Assembly: GCF_037151175.1 (NCBI RefSeq)
Contig: NZ_JBBCOR010000013.1
Coordinates: 1-64,000, forward strand
Reading direction: 5' to 3'
Source: Asaia sp003994335
Lineage (GTDB): Bacteria > Pseudomonadota > Alphaproteobacteria > Acetobacterales > Acetobacteraceae
Length of the DNA stretch: 64,000 nucleotides
The notes beneath the pieces were generated by a model that had not been told where the DNA came from, did no database searches, and was given only the letters and a program-made list of their open reading frames with translations. A program made the translations under genes and the position numbers. This document shows, one piece after another, positions 42,124 through 50,635 of this stretch; the stretch's first letter is position 1, and every line of letters begins with the position of its first letter.

Positions 42124-44085
42124 TTGACGATCCGCCTCTTCCGCGCCGGTAGCTTCCTGACTGCCCTGATCCTCGGCAGCCCGATCATGCCTGCCCTGGC
42201 TGCCCAGCCTCAGCCCGAGGCGACCCCGCTGCCCTCGCCGCTCCCTCAGGCCAAGGACGGCGCCTTTCCCGGCACCATCAAGCTGAGCGTGAATGCTACC
42301 GATCTGGCGCATCACGTGATGAGCATTCATGAGACCCTGCCCGTGCCCCAGGCCGCGCGCGAAGCAGGCGAGCTTGTGCTGCTCTATCCGAAATGGGTGC
42401 CCGGCGGTCATGCGCCTGAAGGCACGATCACCCAGCTCGGCGGCCTCGTCGTGCATTCAGAGGGCAAGACCCTCTCCTGGCTGCGCGATCCGGTGGATGT
42501 GTTCGCGTTCCATGTGCCTGTCACCAAGGCGCAGACCCAGATCGACCTCGACTTCAAGCTGCTATCGCCTGTTACGGATGACGAGGGCCGCGTGGTCATG
42601 ACGCCGCATATCGTCAATGTGCAATGGAACGAGGTCTCGCTCTACCCAGCCGGATACTACTCCCGCAACATGCCCTATCAGGCGAGCGTGACCCTGCCTC
42701 ATGGCTGGCAGGCCGCCACTGCCCTGCGTCCCACGGGTCCGGCCAACGGCGATACGCTCACTTTCGGCACCGTGCCGTACAACACCCTGGTCGACTCTCC
42801 GATCTTTGCCGGGGCCTACTTCAAGAAGGTTGCCCTGAACGCGCCGGGCGGCGTTCCCGTAACGCTCAACATGGTGGCCGACAAGCCGGGCGACCTCGCC
42901 TATGACGACGCGCAGTTGCAGATCCACCGCAATCTTGTCACGCAGGCGCTGCTGACCTTTGGCTCGCAGCATTACGCGCATTACGACTTCCTGATGGCGC
43001 TAACCGACGAGCTGGGCGGGATCGGTCTCGAGCATCATCAGTCGAGCGAAGACAGCGTAACCGAAGACTATTTCACGGACTGGAAGCACTCCTTCCCGCA
43101 GCGCGACCTGCTGGCGCATGAATACACCCATTCCTGGAACGGCAAATATCGCCGCCCAGCCGATCTCTATGGGGCCACCTTCAATACGCCCCAGCGCGGC
43201 TCGCTGCTCTGGGTCTATGAGGGCCAGACCGAATTCTGGGGTAATATCCTTGCCGCACGATCGGGACTGGTCACCAAGGATCAGGGCTTCGACAGCCTGG
43301 CGCTCATGGCTGCGAGCTATGATTCGCAGGCAGGCCGTAGCTGGCGCCCCGTGGCCGATACGACCAATGACCCGATCATCGCCCAGCGCGCCCCACTCTC
43401 ATGGCGCGATTTCCAGCGCTCGGAAGATTATTACGTTGAAGGTCAGCTCGTCTGGCTGGATGCCGATATGACCATCCGCAAGCTGTCTCATGACACGAAA
43501 TCGCTCGATGATTTCGCCAAGGCGTTTTTCGGCACGAATGATGGCAGCATCATCGTCAGCCCCTATACTTTCGACGATGTGGTTCTGACGCTCAACAAGA
43601 TCGTACCCTATGACTGGGCCAAGTTCCTGCATGAGCGCATCAGCACCGTACAGAAGCGCGCGCCGCTGAACGGGCTCGAAACGGGCGGCTACAAGCTGGT
43701 CTATACCGATCAGGAAAATGCCTTCGAGGCGCAGCTGCTCAAGAACCGCCACCGCGTGGGCCTGCGCTTTTCTCTGGGCGTGATCATCAACGCCAAGAAT
43801 GGCTCTCTGGGAACGGTTGCGTGGGACAGCCCGGCCTATAAGGCGGGACTTGCCATCCATGACCAGATCGTGGCCGTCAATGGCGACAGCTTCTCACCCG
43901 ATGGGTTGATCGACGCCATCAAGGCCGCGAAGACAGACAAGGCGCCCATCACGCTCCTGGTTAAATCAGGGGAACATTTCCGCACGGTGGCCATCCCCTA
44001 TCATGATGGCCTGCGCTACCCGCATCTGGAGCGTATCGCCAACACGCCGGACCGTCTGACGACCCTCTATTCCGCGCGTCACTGA
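42124..44085 (+). CDS. Exported M61-family peptidase (glycyl-aminopeptidase type) with PDZ domain
   Basis: This is a 653-residue secreted metallopeptidase. A signal peptide ends near ALAAQ (about residue 27). The beta-rich N-terminal domain is followed by a zinc site HEYTH at 332-336 (LLAHEYTHSWNGK), a downstream Glu in LLWVYEGQTEFWG, and a C-terminal PDZ domain (GTVAWDSPAYKAGLAIHDQIVAVNGD). M61 enzymes cleave N-terminal Gly or Ala from peptides. The start is placed at a TTG (42124) with GGAG upstream because it gives a clean signal peptide; an ATG at 42082 is an alternative. A strong intrinsic terminator follows at 44123. Confidence 0.88.
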   Translation: MTIRLFRAGSFLTALILGSPIMPALAAQPQPEATPLPSPLPQAKDGAFPGTIKLSVNATDLAHHVMSIHETLPVPQAAREAGELVLLYPKWVPGGHAPEGTITQLGGLVVHSEGKTLSWLRDPVDVFAFHVPVTKAQTQIDLDFKLLSPVTDDEGRVVMTPHIVNVQWNEVSLYPAGYYSRNMPYQASVTLPHGWQAATALRPTGPANGDTLTFGTVPYNTLVDSPIFAGAYFKKVALNAPGGVPVTLNMVADKPGDLAYDDAQLQIHRNLVTQALLTFGSQHYAHYDFLMALTDELGGIGLEHHQSSEDSVTEDYFTDWKHSFPQRDLLAHEYTHSWNGKYRRPADLYGATFNTPQRGSLLWVYEGQTEFWGNILAARSGLVTKDQGFDSLALMAASYDSQAGRSWRPVADTTNDPIIAQRAPLSWRDFQRSEDYYVEGQLVWLDADMTIRKLSHDTKSLDDFAKAFFGTNDGSIIVSPYTFDDVVLTLNKIVPYDWAKFLHERISTVQKRAPLNGLETGGYKLVYTDQENAFEAQLLKNRHRVGLRFSLGVIINAKNGSLGTVAWDSPAYKAGLAIHDQIVAVNGDSFSPDGLIDAIKAAKTDKAPITLLVKSGEHFRTVAIPYHDGLRYPHLERIANTPDRLTTLYSARH

Positions 44086-44122
44086 GGTCGGATGAGGAGG
44101 ACCGGGTTTCCCGGAACCTCGA

Positions 44123-44154
44123 GGCGGGGGAGCGGTCGCTCTCCCGCCTTTTTT
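44123..44154 (+). terminator. Intrinsic terminator after the M61 peptidase
   Basis: An 11-12 bp GC-rich stem (GGCGGGGGAGCG with CGCTCTCCCGCC, one G-U pair) is followed by TTTTTT at 44149-44154. This is a textbook Rho-independent terminator. Confidence 0.93.
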
Positions 44155-44212
44155 CATCGTGATATCTGCCCTCGCCTCCATGAACGGCACGCGTCCAGGG
44201 ACGATGCCCGAT

Positions 44213-44239
44213 CACGAGGCACGAGGCACGAGGCACGAG
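44213..44239. repeat. CACGAGG heptanucleotide tandem repeat
   Basis: Three full CACGAGG units and a partial fourth run in tandem from 44213 to 44239, in the non-coding gap between the M61 terminator and the RidA-like gene. No function is evident. Confidence 0.9.
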
Positions 44240-44338
44240 TCCGCCGCTCCGGGGCTACCATTTCTCAATCGTTCCTAAGCCCGTCACGAGACGCCTCTGC
44301 CGCCGAGTGACGGCTCGACGCTTCCCGATGCTCCCCGC

Positions 44339-44686
44339 TCAGGGCGCCGCGATAAAGTTGAACTCCAGACGCTGCCCTTTCACGTCGAATTCGGGCTTGA
44401 GGCGCAGGGTCATGGCAGGCCGGGCGGGCCCGAGGGCCTCGGCGATGATTCTCTGACAGGCGGCAAAAACGCTGCTATCAGGAATCATGTAGGCCAGATG
44501 GGTGATATCCTCGGGCACGAGACCATGGGTGGCCAGAATCTCGCGCATACGCATCAGGGCGTTCTGGCATTCCTCGATCAGACTCTCCGGTGCCTGCCCA
44601 TCAGGACCAAGTCCCGTCACGCCGTAATAGGTCACACTGTCCTGTAGCGCTGCAGGACGGGTAGGAGAGGAGTGATGATCGTGCAT
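44339..44686 (-). CDS. RidA-family (YjgF/Rid) protein
   Basis: This is a 115-residue Rid-superfamily protein with VTYYGVTGLGPDGQAPESLIEECQNALMRMREILATHGLVPEDITHLAYMI and the C-terminal GPARPAMTLRLKPEF. Rid proteins hydrolyse reactive enamines or imines released by PLP enzymes. The start is uncertain: ATG at 44686 overlaps the divergent hprK gene by 15 bp, while a GTG at 44635 behind AGGA would give 98 residues and no overlap. Conserved Arg/Glu positions cannot be confirmed by eye. Confidence 0.75.
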   Translation of the reverse strand: MHDHHSSPTRPAALQDSVTYYGVTGLGPDGQAPESLIEECQNALMRMREILATHGLVPEDITHLAYMIPDSSVFAACQRIIAEALGPARPAMTLRLKPEFDVKGQRLEFNFIAAP

Positions 44687-45286
44687 GAAACCCAGCATAT
44701 CGCACAATCCGAACGCTGCACATCGCTTATCGCCCCGACAGGCCCTGCAGCGCCCCCTGCCCCCTGCTCTCCAGCCTCCCCCCTTTCCCCCGCCGGTTCG
44801 CAGGCTGGGGCGACGCCCGGGCTTCATGCTTCCTGTGCACACTGGCAAGACATGGGGGTGGTTCTGACCGGCCCCTCGGGCAGTGGAAAGTCGAGCCTGC
44901 TGCTTCGCCTGATCGACTCAGGGTTCGACCTGGTGGGCGATGACCGGATCCTGATCGAGGCGGGTATGGCCCGTCCGGAGCCGCGTCTCGCCGGGCTCAT
45001 CGAGGTGAGGGGGCTCGGTATTCTGCGCATGCCTCATCAGGCCAGTACCGCCGTCAAACTCTGGATAGAGCTCGTTGAGAATGGGCCGGTAACCCGTCTG
45101 CCTGAGATGGCAAGCGACCCGCAAACCGGCGCCTGGATGATCAGGATGAACGGGTTTCAGGCTGACGCGGTAGCGATCATCCGAAGCGCCCTGCGGTGCA
45201 TAAACGGCGAACTCACGCTGCTTTGTGGCGTAAATGGGGCAACGCCCCCTGTCCTCCCCCTCCCCATGGCGCCGGAAGCGCGATAA
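44672..45286 (+). CDS. hprK: HPr kinase/phosphorylase, short alphaproteobacterial type
   Basis: This is a 204-residue protein consisting essentially of the C-terminal kinase domain of HprK. The Walker A is GPSGSGKS at 67-74, followed by LIDSGFDLVGDDRILIEA and the GLIEVRGLGILRMPHQ signature. It phosphorylates HPr on Ser51 (numbering of the HPr encoded below). The strong AGGAGAGG ribosome site fits ATG 44672. A Pro/Ala-rich segment (about 21-48) before the kinase domain is unusual. It heads the hprK-rapZ-EIIA-HPr-EI cluster. Confidence 0.88.
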   Translation: MMIVHETQHIAQSERCTSLIAPTGPAAPPAPCSPASPLSPAGSQAGATPGLHASCAHWQDMGVVLTGPSGSGKSSLLLRLIDSGFDLVGDDRILIEAGMARPEPRLAGLIEVRGLGILRMPHQASTAVKLWIELVENGPVTRLPEMASDPQTGAWMIRMNGFQADAVAIIRSALRCINGELTLLCGVNGATPPVLPLPMAPEAR

Positions 45287-45332
45287 CATCTTCCGTTCTT
45301 CCCCCCTTACGGCCTGGCAGGAGACTTGAACC

Positions 45333-46301
45333 GTGACACCCGCACGACGCGTACTTCTGGTCACGGGCCTGTCGGGAGCCGGAAAATCCTCGATCCTGCG
45401 TATCCTCGAGGATCTGGGCTACGAGGTGACGGATAATCCGCCCCTGACGCTGCTCGACGCACTGGTTGCGCGAAGCGACCAGCCCCTCGCGATCGGGATC
45501 GACGTGCGCACGCGCGGTTTCGAGGCCAGGGCCGTTCTGGGCGCTCTGGCCCAGCTCCGCGCACAGAACGACCTGCTGGTCGAGCTGCTCTACGCCACGG
45601 CCGAGACCGATATCCTCCTGCGTCGCTTCACGGCCACGAGGCGGCGTCATCCGCTCGATAACAGCACAGGCACAGCCCCCGGGCTGGTTGCGAGCATCGA
45701 CCAGGAAATTGTGCTGCTGGCCCCGCTTCTGGGGGCTGCCGATCTGGTGATCGACACCTCGGACCTGCCCCCTCATGACCTGCGCCGCCTGATCGAGGCC
45801 CGATTCGGCCATCAGAATGATGGCGACTCGATGACGGTGACGCTGCAATCCTTTGCGTATCCTGCAGGATTGCCCCGCGAGGCCGATCTCGTTTTCGATG
45901 CGCGTTTTCTGCGCAATCCGCATTACGATCCTGATCTCAAGGCAATGACCGGGCTCGATCCTGTCGTGCGTCAATACGTGAAGCAGGATCCCGATTACGA
46001 CGTGTTCCTGTCCAGGATCCTCGATCTACTGAAACTTGTACTGCCTCGTTTCGTCGCCGAAGGGAAGAAACATGCGACCGTTGCGGTGGGATGCTCGGGT
46101 GGTCAGCACCGTTCTGTAACACTTGTTGAAGAGATCGCAGCGACGTTGGGCAGCTCTGACGACATTACACTCTTGTCAGACGGACCGATCGTCGTCATGC
46201 ATCGAGAACTGGCACGTCAGGGACGCAGCTCATGGAGATGGGTACGCGCGCCCCAGCAACGTGCGGTACCGGATGAACAGATACGGACAGAGCCGTCTTG
46301 A
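45333..46301 (+). CDS. rapZ: RNase adapter protein RapZ
   Basis: This is a 322-residue P-loop protein: Walker A GLSGAGKSS, NPPLTLLDALV, DTSDLPPHDLRRL, FAYPAGLPREADLVFDARFLRNPHYDP and the C-terminal ATVAVGCSGGQHRSV. RapZ homologues bind nucleotides or sugar phosphates and in enterobacteria guide RNase E to small RNAs; in alphaproteobacteria they usually sit beside hprK and PTS genes. It lies 46 bp after hprK and 76 bp before the EIIA gene. Confidence 0.92.
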   Translation: MTPARRVLLVTGLSGAGKSSILRILEDLGYEVTDNPPLTLLDALVARSDQPLAIGIDVRTRGFEARAVLGALAQLRAQNDLLVELLYATAETDILLRRFTATRRRHPLDNSTGTAPGLVASIDQEIVLLAPLLGAADLVIDTSDLPPHDLRRLIEARFGHQNDGDSMTVTLQSFAYPAGLPREADLVFDARFLRNPHYDPDLKAMTGLDPVVRQYVKQDPDYDVFLSRILDLLKLVLPRFVAEGKKHATVAVGCSGGQHRSVTLVEEIAATLGSSDDITLLSDGPIVVMHRELARQGRSSWRWVRAPQQRAVPDEQIRTEPS

Positions 46302-46377
46302 TAACGTCGTCGGATGACCAATATGTCATGGGTTCGCCCCTGAAAGGGCGCTACGTACCCCATGAAGGAATGCCCCG

Positions 46378-46878
46378 ATGATCGGGATCGTTCTTGTTAC
46401 ACACGGCTCTCTCGCTCAGTCTCTTCTTGAAATCGTCACCCATGTTGTCGGGCCTCAGCCCCAGATCGCGGTGATGGGCATCATGCCCGACGACGATGTC
46501 GTTACCGCCCGCGCCCTGCTCGAGACGGCGATCAGCGCCGTAGATACCGGAGATGGCGTTCTCCTCCTGACCGACATGTTTGGCAGCACCCCCTCCAATC
46601 TTGCCCTCTCCCTGCGTCAGGAAGGGCGCGTGGAGGTTCTGGCCGGGGTGAATGTGCCGATGCTCGTGAAACTGGCCAAGACCCGCTGCACGCGCAGTCT
46701 GGCCGAATGCGCCGAGCTGGCCACAATGGCAGGGCGCAAATATATCGCGGCTGCCTACCAGCTACCGGCTTCATGTTTGCAGGGCGGTAAAAGCTGTGAA
46801 ATGGTGGTCAATACGACCATGAGCTATGTCCCTCCCATTACCCCTCTTCTGACGCCCCTGCGTCAGGCCGCCCGATGA
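46378..46878 (+). CDS. PTS EIIA component, mannose type
   Basis: This is a 166-residue EIIA(Man)-fold protein. The phospho-accepting residue is His9 in IVLVTHGSLAQSL, and the later LLTDMFGSTPSN and VEVLAGVNVPMLVKL match the family. No EIIB, EIIC or EIID is nearby. It therefore probably receives phosphate from HPr for regulation rather than sugar uptake. Its last 4 bases overlap the HPr start. Confidence 0.93.
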   Translation: MIGIVLVTHGSLAQSLLEIVTHVVGPQPQIAVMGIMPDDDVVTARALLETAISAVDTGDGVLLLTDMFGSTPSNLALSLRQEGRVEVLAGVNVPMLVKLAKTRCTRSLAECAELATMAGRKYIAAAYQLPASCLQGGKSCEMVVNTTMSYVPPITPLLTPLRQAAR

Positions 46879-47159
46879 GTGCAGGCCCGACGCTGGAGCG
46901 CGATGTGACCATCGTCAACCGGCTCGGCCTTCATGCCCGCGCCGCAGCAAAATTCGTGACTCAGGCGGAGCGCTTTGATGCGACCGTCGAGGTGAGCCGT
47001 CATGATCAGAGCGTATCGGCCCTGTCGATCATGGGGCTGATGATGCTCGGAGCCGGTCGCGGCGAGATGGTCCGGATTTCGGCTAGCGGAGCGCAGGCCG
47101 CTGCCGCGATCGAGGCGCTTTGCGCTCTCGTCGCGGATGGTTTTGGTGAACGTGATTAA
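46875..47159 (+). CDS. ptsH: HPr phosphocarrier protein
   Basis: This is a 94-residue HPr. The phosphorylation site for EI is His20 in NRLGLHARAAAKF. The regulatory serine is Ser51 in SALSIMGLMMLGAG, the site used by HprK. Both are present, so this HPr can be controlled in two ways. It overlaps the EIIA stop by 4 bp and is followed closely by EI. Confidence 0.95.
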   Translation: MSAGPTLERDVTIVNRLGLHARAAAKFVTQAERFDATVEVSRHDQSVSALSIMGLMMLGAGRGEMVRISASGAQAAAAIEALCALVADGFGERD

Positions 47160-47208
47160 GCGATTGCGGCGGCCACCGAGCGAAGTGGCCCAGCCAGACG
47201 ATCAGCCC

Positions 47209-48975
47209 ATGAAAATTCTGCAGGGCGTTGGCATCTCGCAAGGGGTAGTCATCGCCCGGGCAAGCCTCGCCTATGAGCGCCCACTGCCCGTAATTGAGGC
47301 CGTGCCTTCGCTTCTCGGTGCCGAAGCCGAGCGTGCGCGGCTCGATCAGGCAATTGCGCTCACGCTCAAGCAACTGAGGAAACTGCGCGGTAAACTCGAC
47401 ACGCTCCCGGATGAGGGTCGGATTGAGATCGATGCACTGCTCTCTGTCTATGAGCGTATGCTTAATCACTCGCGCCTGGTGCGCGCCGCGCATCGTCGCC
47501 TTGCCGAGGACGGCCTGACCGCAGAGGCTGCGGTTCAGCTCGAAAGTGACGCGCTCGCGACGCAGGCAGGGCCGCAACCGGGCATGCCGGAAGAGGAAAT
47601 CGAGGGTGCAAAAAGACGCGAGGGCGAATTCCGTGAGGTGGCCCGCCGTCTGCTGCGTAATCTCACAGGTGTCTCTTTCCGGGCCTTTTCCGATATCCCA
47701 GGTGGCTCGGTACTGGTGGCCGAGCAGATACGGCCCGCGGATGCCGCCGTCATCGACCCCAACCGTATCGCCGCCGTCCTCTCGGAGGGCGGGGGCGTAA
47801 CAGACCATACGGCCATCATGCTACGCGCGCTCAACGTGCCCGCTGTGCTGGCCGTCCCGACCCTGATCGATCACATGCAGGAAGGCTGCCTTGTGATCGT
47901 GGATGGCACAACGGGTCGTGTGGTCCTGCATCCGGATTCGGCAACGCTGGCCGAGGCTCGCTCGGCCATGGCTGAGGAGGCCCGTGAGCGTAAGGGCATT
48001 GGCCGGTTGCGGCGTTTGCCCAGCAGGTTGGTAAGTGGCGAGGATATCGAGCTTCTGGCCAATGTCGAACTTCCCAATGAGCTTCCCCTGCTGCACCGCA
48101 ATGGCGCCGCAGGCATCGGATTGCTTCGCACCGAATTCCTGTTCGATGAGAGCGAGGCTCTGCCGGATGAAGACGGGCAGTATGCGGTCTATGCCCGCCT
48201 CGTTGCCGATATGCAGGAGATGACCACCACGATCCGTGTGCTGGATTGGGGCGGCGAGAAAGGGTTGGCGCGGCTGAGGCAGCTCGGGATTACGGATGAG
48301 CAGGAAGAGGAAAATCCGGCACTCGGCGTTCGTGGCCTGCGCCTGCTGCTGCGTCATCCCGAAATTCTCGAAGCTCAGCTCTGCGCTATCCTGCGCGCCA
48401 GTCTGGAGGGAAAGCTGCGCATCCTCCTGCCCATGGTGAGTTCGGTCAATGAGGTGTTGGCTACACGGCAGATCTATGAGCGCTGCGCCAAGAGACTACG
48501 CCGCAGAGGGGTGAAACTTCCTGCTGACTTGCCCCCTTTGGGAGTCATGATCGAGACCCCCGCCGCCGCATTGACGGCCGGTGCGCTTGTGCGTCAGGCG
48601 GAGTTTCTTGCGCTCGGGACGAATGACCTGACCATGTATACGCTGGCAGTCGATCGTTCTTCGGCCATGGGATCGGATCTCTATACAGGGCTCCATCCCG
48701 GGCTGCTGAAATTGCTGCGCCTGTCGGTGGATGAGGCACTGCGCGCCCACAGACCGATCTGTGTGTGTGGCGAGATGGCCTCGGACCCACGCGCCGTGGC
48801 GCTCCTGATCGGTATGGGGCTCCGCTCGTTCTCGATGTCAGCCGCTCTGCTGCCACCCGTGAAGCGGATGATTCGCTCGCTAAGCCTGGACGCGTGCGAT
48901 GAGCTTTACCGACGCGCGATGCTGGAGGAAGACCCTCTGGCACTCAGCGCGATGGTCCGACATTTCGCCGTCTGA
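47209..48975 (+). CDS. ptsI: PTS enzyme I (PEP-protein phosphotransferase)
   Basis: This is a 588-residue enzyme I. The phospho-histidine is His200 in GGGVTDHTAIMLRALNVPAV, with GIGLLRTEFLF and the PEP-binding GVMIETPAA and EFLALGTNDLTMYTLAVDR. It lacks a GAF domain, so it is PtsI-like rather than PtsP. The start at 47209 follows family length; upstream in-frame starts at 47152 or 47137 would overlap ptsH and cannot be excluded. It is the last gene of the cluster and supplies phosphate to HPr and EIIA. Confidence 0.93.
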   Translation: MKILQGVGISQGVVIARASLAYERPLPVIEAVPSLLGAEAERARLDQAIALTLKQLRKLRGKLDTLPDEGRIEIDALLSVYERMLNHSRLVRAAHRRLAEDGLTAEAAVQLESDALATQAGPQPGMPEEEIEGAKRREGEFREVARRLLRNLTGVSFRAFSDIPGGSVLVAEQIRPADAAVIDPNRIAAVLSEGGGVTDHTAIMLRALNVPAVLAVPTLIDHMQEGCLVIVDGTTGRVVLHPDSATLAEARSAMAEEARERKGIGRLRRLPSRLVSGEDIELLANVELPNELPLLHRNGAAGIGLLRTEFLFDESEALPDEDGQYAVYARLVADMQEMTTTIRVLDWGGEKGLARLRQLGITDEQEEENPALGVRGLRLLLRHPEILEAQLCAILRASLEGKLRILLPMVSSVNEVLATRQIYERCAKRLRRRGVKLPADLPPLGVMIETPAAALTAGALVRQAEFLALGTNDLTMYTLAVDRSSAMGSDLYTGLHPGLLKLLRLSVDEALRAHRPICVCGEMASDPRAVALLIGMGLRSFSMSAALLPPVKRMIRSLSLDACDELYRRAMLEEDPLALSAMVRHFAV

Positions 48976-48978
48976 AGA

Positions 48979-49003
48979 CGTGACGGGCGCGCAGCCCGTC
49001 ACG
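48979..49003. terminator. Bidirectional terminator after ptsI
   Basis: CGTGACGGGC (48979-48988) and GCCCGTCACG (48994-49003) form a 10 bp stem with a 5 nt loop between the convergent ptsI and DUF3597 genes. Confidence 0.8.
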
Positions 49004-49011
49004 CAGTCAGA

Positions 49012-49410
49012 TCAGTGACGCAGGTCTTCAGGGACCTTCCCACCATTCTCGGCCAGTTTCTGCATGACCTGACGGATCAGCCAGACATTCATGGCCGCAC
49101 TGTCTTCCGTGCTTTCGGTATAATGCAGTTCCTGAGCGAGGTGCTTGCGTGCTTCCAGCGAACTGTCCATGTCGAGCAGCTTCAACAGATCGACGATGGA
49201 CGTGCGCCAGTTTAGGGTCTGGCCCTTCTCTGCCTGCAGGCGGGACAAAACCGCGTCGACATCGACCGGGGCGCTGGGCGCCGAGGGAACGGAAGACGCC
49301 GCCGCAGGCACGGCGTCGCCTGATGCGGCAGCCCCGCCTGCCGATCCACTGGCCGGAGCCGCCTCCGCATGGCCAAAGATCTTCGTCATGATGGTGCTGA
49401 ATATACCCAT
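49012..49410 (-). CDS. DUF3597 domain protein
   Basis: This is a 132-residue protein. The N terminus (GIFSTIMTKIFG) is followed by an Ala/Ser/Pro-rich linker and the DUF3597 core (about 60-132), with LNWRTSIVDLLKLLDMDSSLEARKHLAQELHY and a Met-Asn-Trp-like helix ending NGGKVPEDL. The function of the family is unknown. The ATG at 49410 has AGG 5 nt upstream; longer in-frame starts are poorer. It is convergent with ptsI. Confidence 0.82.
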   Translation of the reverse strand: MGIFSTIMTKIFGHAEAAPASGSAGGAAASGDAVPAAASSVPSAPSAPVDVDAVLSRLQAEKGQTLNWRTSIVDLLKLLDMDSSLEARKHLAQELHYTESTEDSAAMNVWLIRQVMQKLAENGGKVPEDLRH

Positions 49411-49759
49411 AAATGCCTGTTCCTGTGTTACGGCTCTGACGACAAATGCCAGGTTGGCGTCGGCGTTGAGCGGCAATCGTGTCAGGCGCTGCCATCCGCC
49501 CGGCATGGAGACCGACAGAGCGCGATGCCGCAGACCGTGACACGACCATTACGTTCGGTAACGAAAAGTGACGTGTTGCATTTATGCATCACAATTCGCT
49601 CGAACCATCTTATCGCCCGAGGCCGCAAAAGGTTTATTCCTTGCCTGTGCTTTTCAGAGCACAGATTGCGCCCTGCTTGCCCGATTGCTGCCCCCCCTAT
49701 CGCCGGATAAGCGAAGTCCCTCACTTATTTAGAGACGCTTAGGCCAGGGATCATCGCGC
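49411..49759. other. Gene-free divergent region with a 20 bp palindrome
   Basis: This 349 bp stretch separates the DUF3597 gene (leftward) from the sulfotransferase gene (rightward) and should hold both promoters. The clearest structure is a near-perfect 20 bp palindrome at 49573-49592 (GTGTTGCATTTATGCATCAC), with a single T/T mismatch and a 2 bp centre. The region is lower in GC from about 49540 on. Confidence 0.55.
49573..49592. promoter_or_regulatory. Candidate operator palindrome
   Basis: Half-sites GTGnTGCAT and ATGCAnCAC face each other around a 2 bp centre. It is 163 bp from the DUF3597 start and 168 bp from the sulfotransferase start. The symmetry suggests a dimeric regulator site; the regulator is unknown. 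Confidence 0.45.
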
Positions 49760-50590
49760 GTGCTGCATACGGGACCAGATGTTCATTTCATTTCCGGACT
49801 GCCCCGCTCCGGATCAACCCTTCTCTCATCCCTTCTGAGCCAGAATCCGGCTCTGATAACCTCAGGACGCACCTCACCCGTTGCACCGATGATCCTGCGT
49901 GTTTCCTCCCTCATGGCAGAGGGTGATCATGCGAGTGATTTCGATCCCACGCGTCGCGACCGCGTACTGAGGCAGATCGTGAGCAGCTACTATGCGCCTT
50001 CCGGTACCCAGCGCATGATCATCGACACCCACCGGGACTGGTGTGCGCGGCTGGGGCTGATCGACACAATCTTCCCCCAATCCAAGGTCATTTGCTGCGT
50101 ACGTGACCCAATCTGGATTCTGGACTCGCTCGAGCGTCTGATCGTGAGCGATCCGATTCTGTCATCACGACTGGTGCCTATGGCGCGGCGCGCAACCCAG
50201 CATGACCGGATTGAGCATCTGCTCTCGCCCGAAGGCGTCTTCGGCTATGCATGGCGCGTTCTGACCGAAGCCTTCCATGGCCCTTTTGCGCATCGTCTCG
50301 TCATAGTGGAATACGACTATCTCGCGCGATACCCGAAAGCAGCTCTCGACACGCTGACGCGCGCGCTCGACCTGCCCCCTCATGATTATGATCTCGAGCG
50401 CATCGACCAGATCGGCAGTGATGCCTTCGATGCTTGCCTGTCGACGCCGGGGCTGCATCATCTGCGCCCCAGAGTCAGTCTTGAGCCCAGACGCTGCATT
50501 CTTCCTCCCGCCATACAAGAGCGTCTGCAGGGCGGGATGTTCTGGCGCAGCCCTGAGGCGGCCCCGAGCGGGATACGCATTCTCGCCTGA
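49760..50590 (+). CDS. Sulfotransferase-family protein
   Basis: This is a 276-residue protein with the 5'-phosphosulfate (PAPS-binding) loop SGLPRSGSTLLSSLLSQNP near the N terminus, and a later SKVICCVRDPIWILDSLERL that matches the 3'-phosphate region of the family. It would transfer sulfate from PAPS to an unknown acceptor. The start is a GTG at 49760 behind an AGGGAT-type site. No PAPS-producing genes are nearby. It is isolated and convergent with the next gene. Confidence 0.82.
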   Translation: MLHTGPDVHFISGLPRSGSTLLSSLLSQNPALITSGRTSPVAPMILRVSSLMAEGDHASDFDPTRRDRVLRQIVSSYYAPSGTQRMIIDTHRDWCARLGLIDTIFPQSKVICCVRDPIWILDSLERLIVSDPILSSRLVPMARRATQHDRIEHLLSPEGVFGYAWRVLTEAFHGPFAHRLVIVEYDYLARYPKAALDTLTRALDLPPHDYDLERIDQIGSDAFDACLSTPGLHHLRPRVSLEPRRCILPPAIQERLQGGMFWRSPEAAPSGIRILA

Positions 50591-50635
50591 AGACCCATCC
50601 CGCGCAGAAGGATCGGGAGCCAGAAAGCGGCGGCG

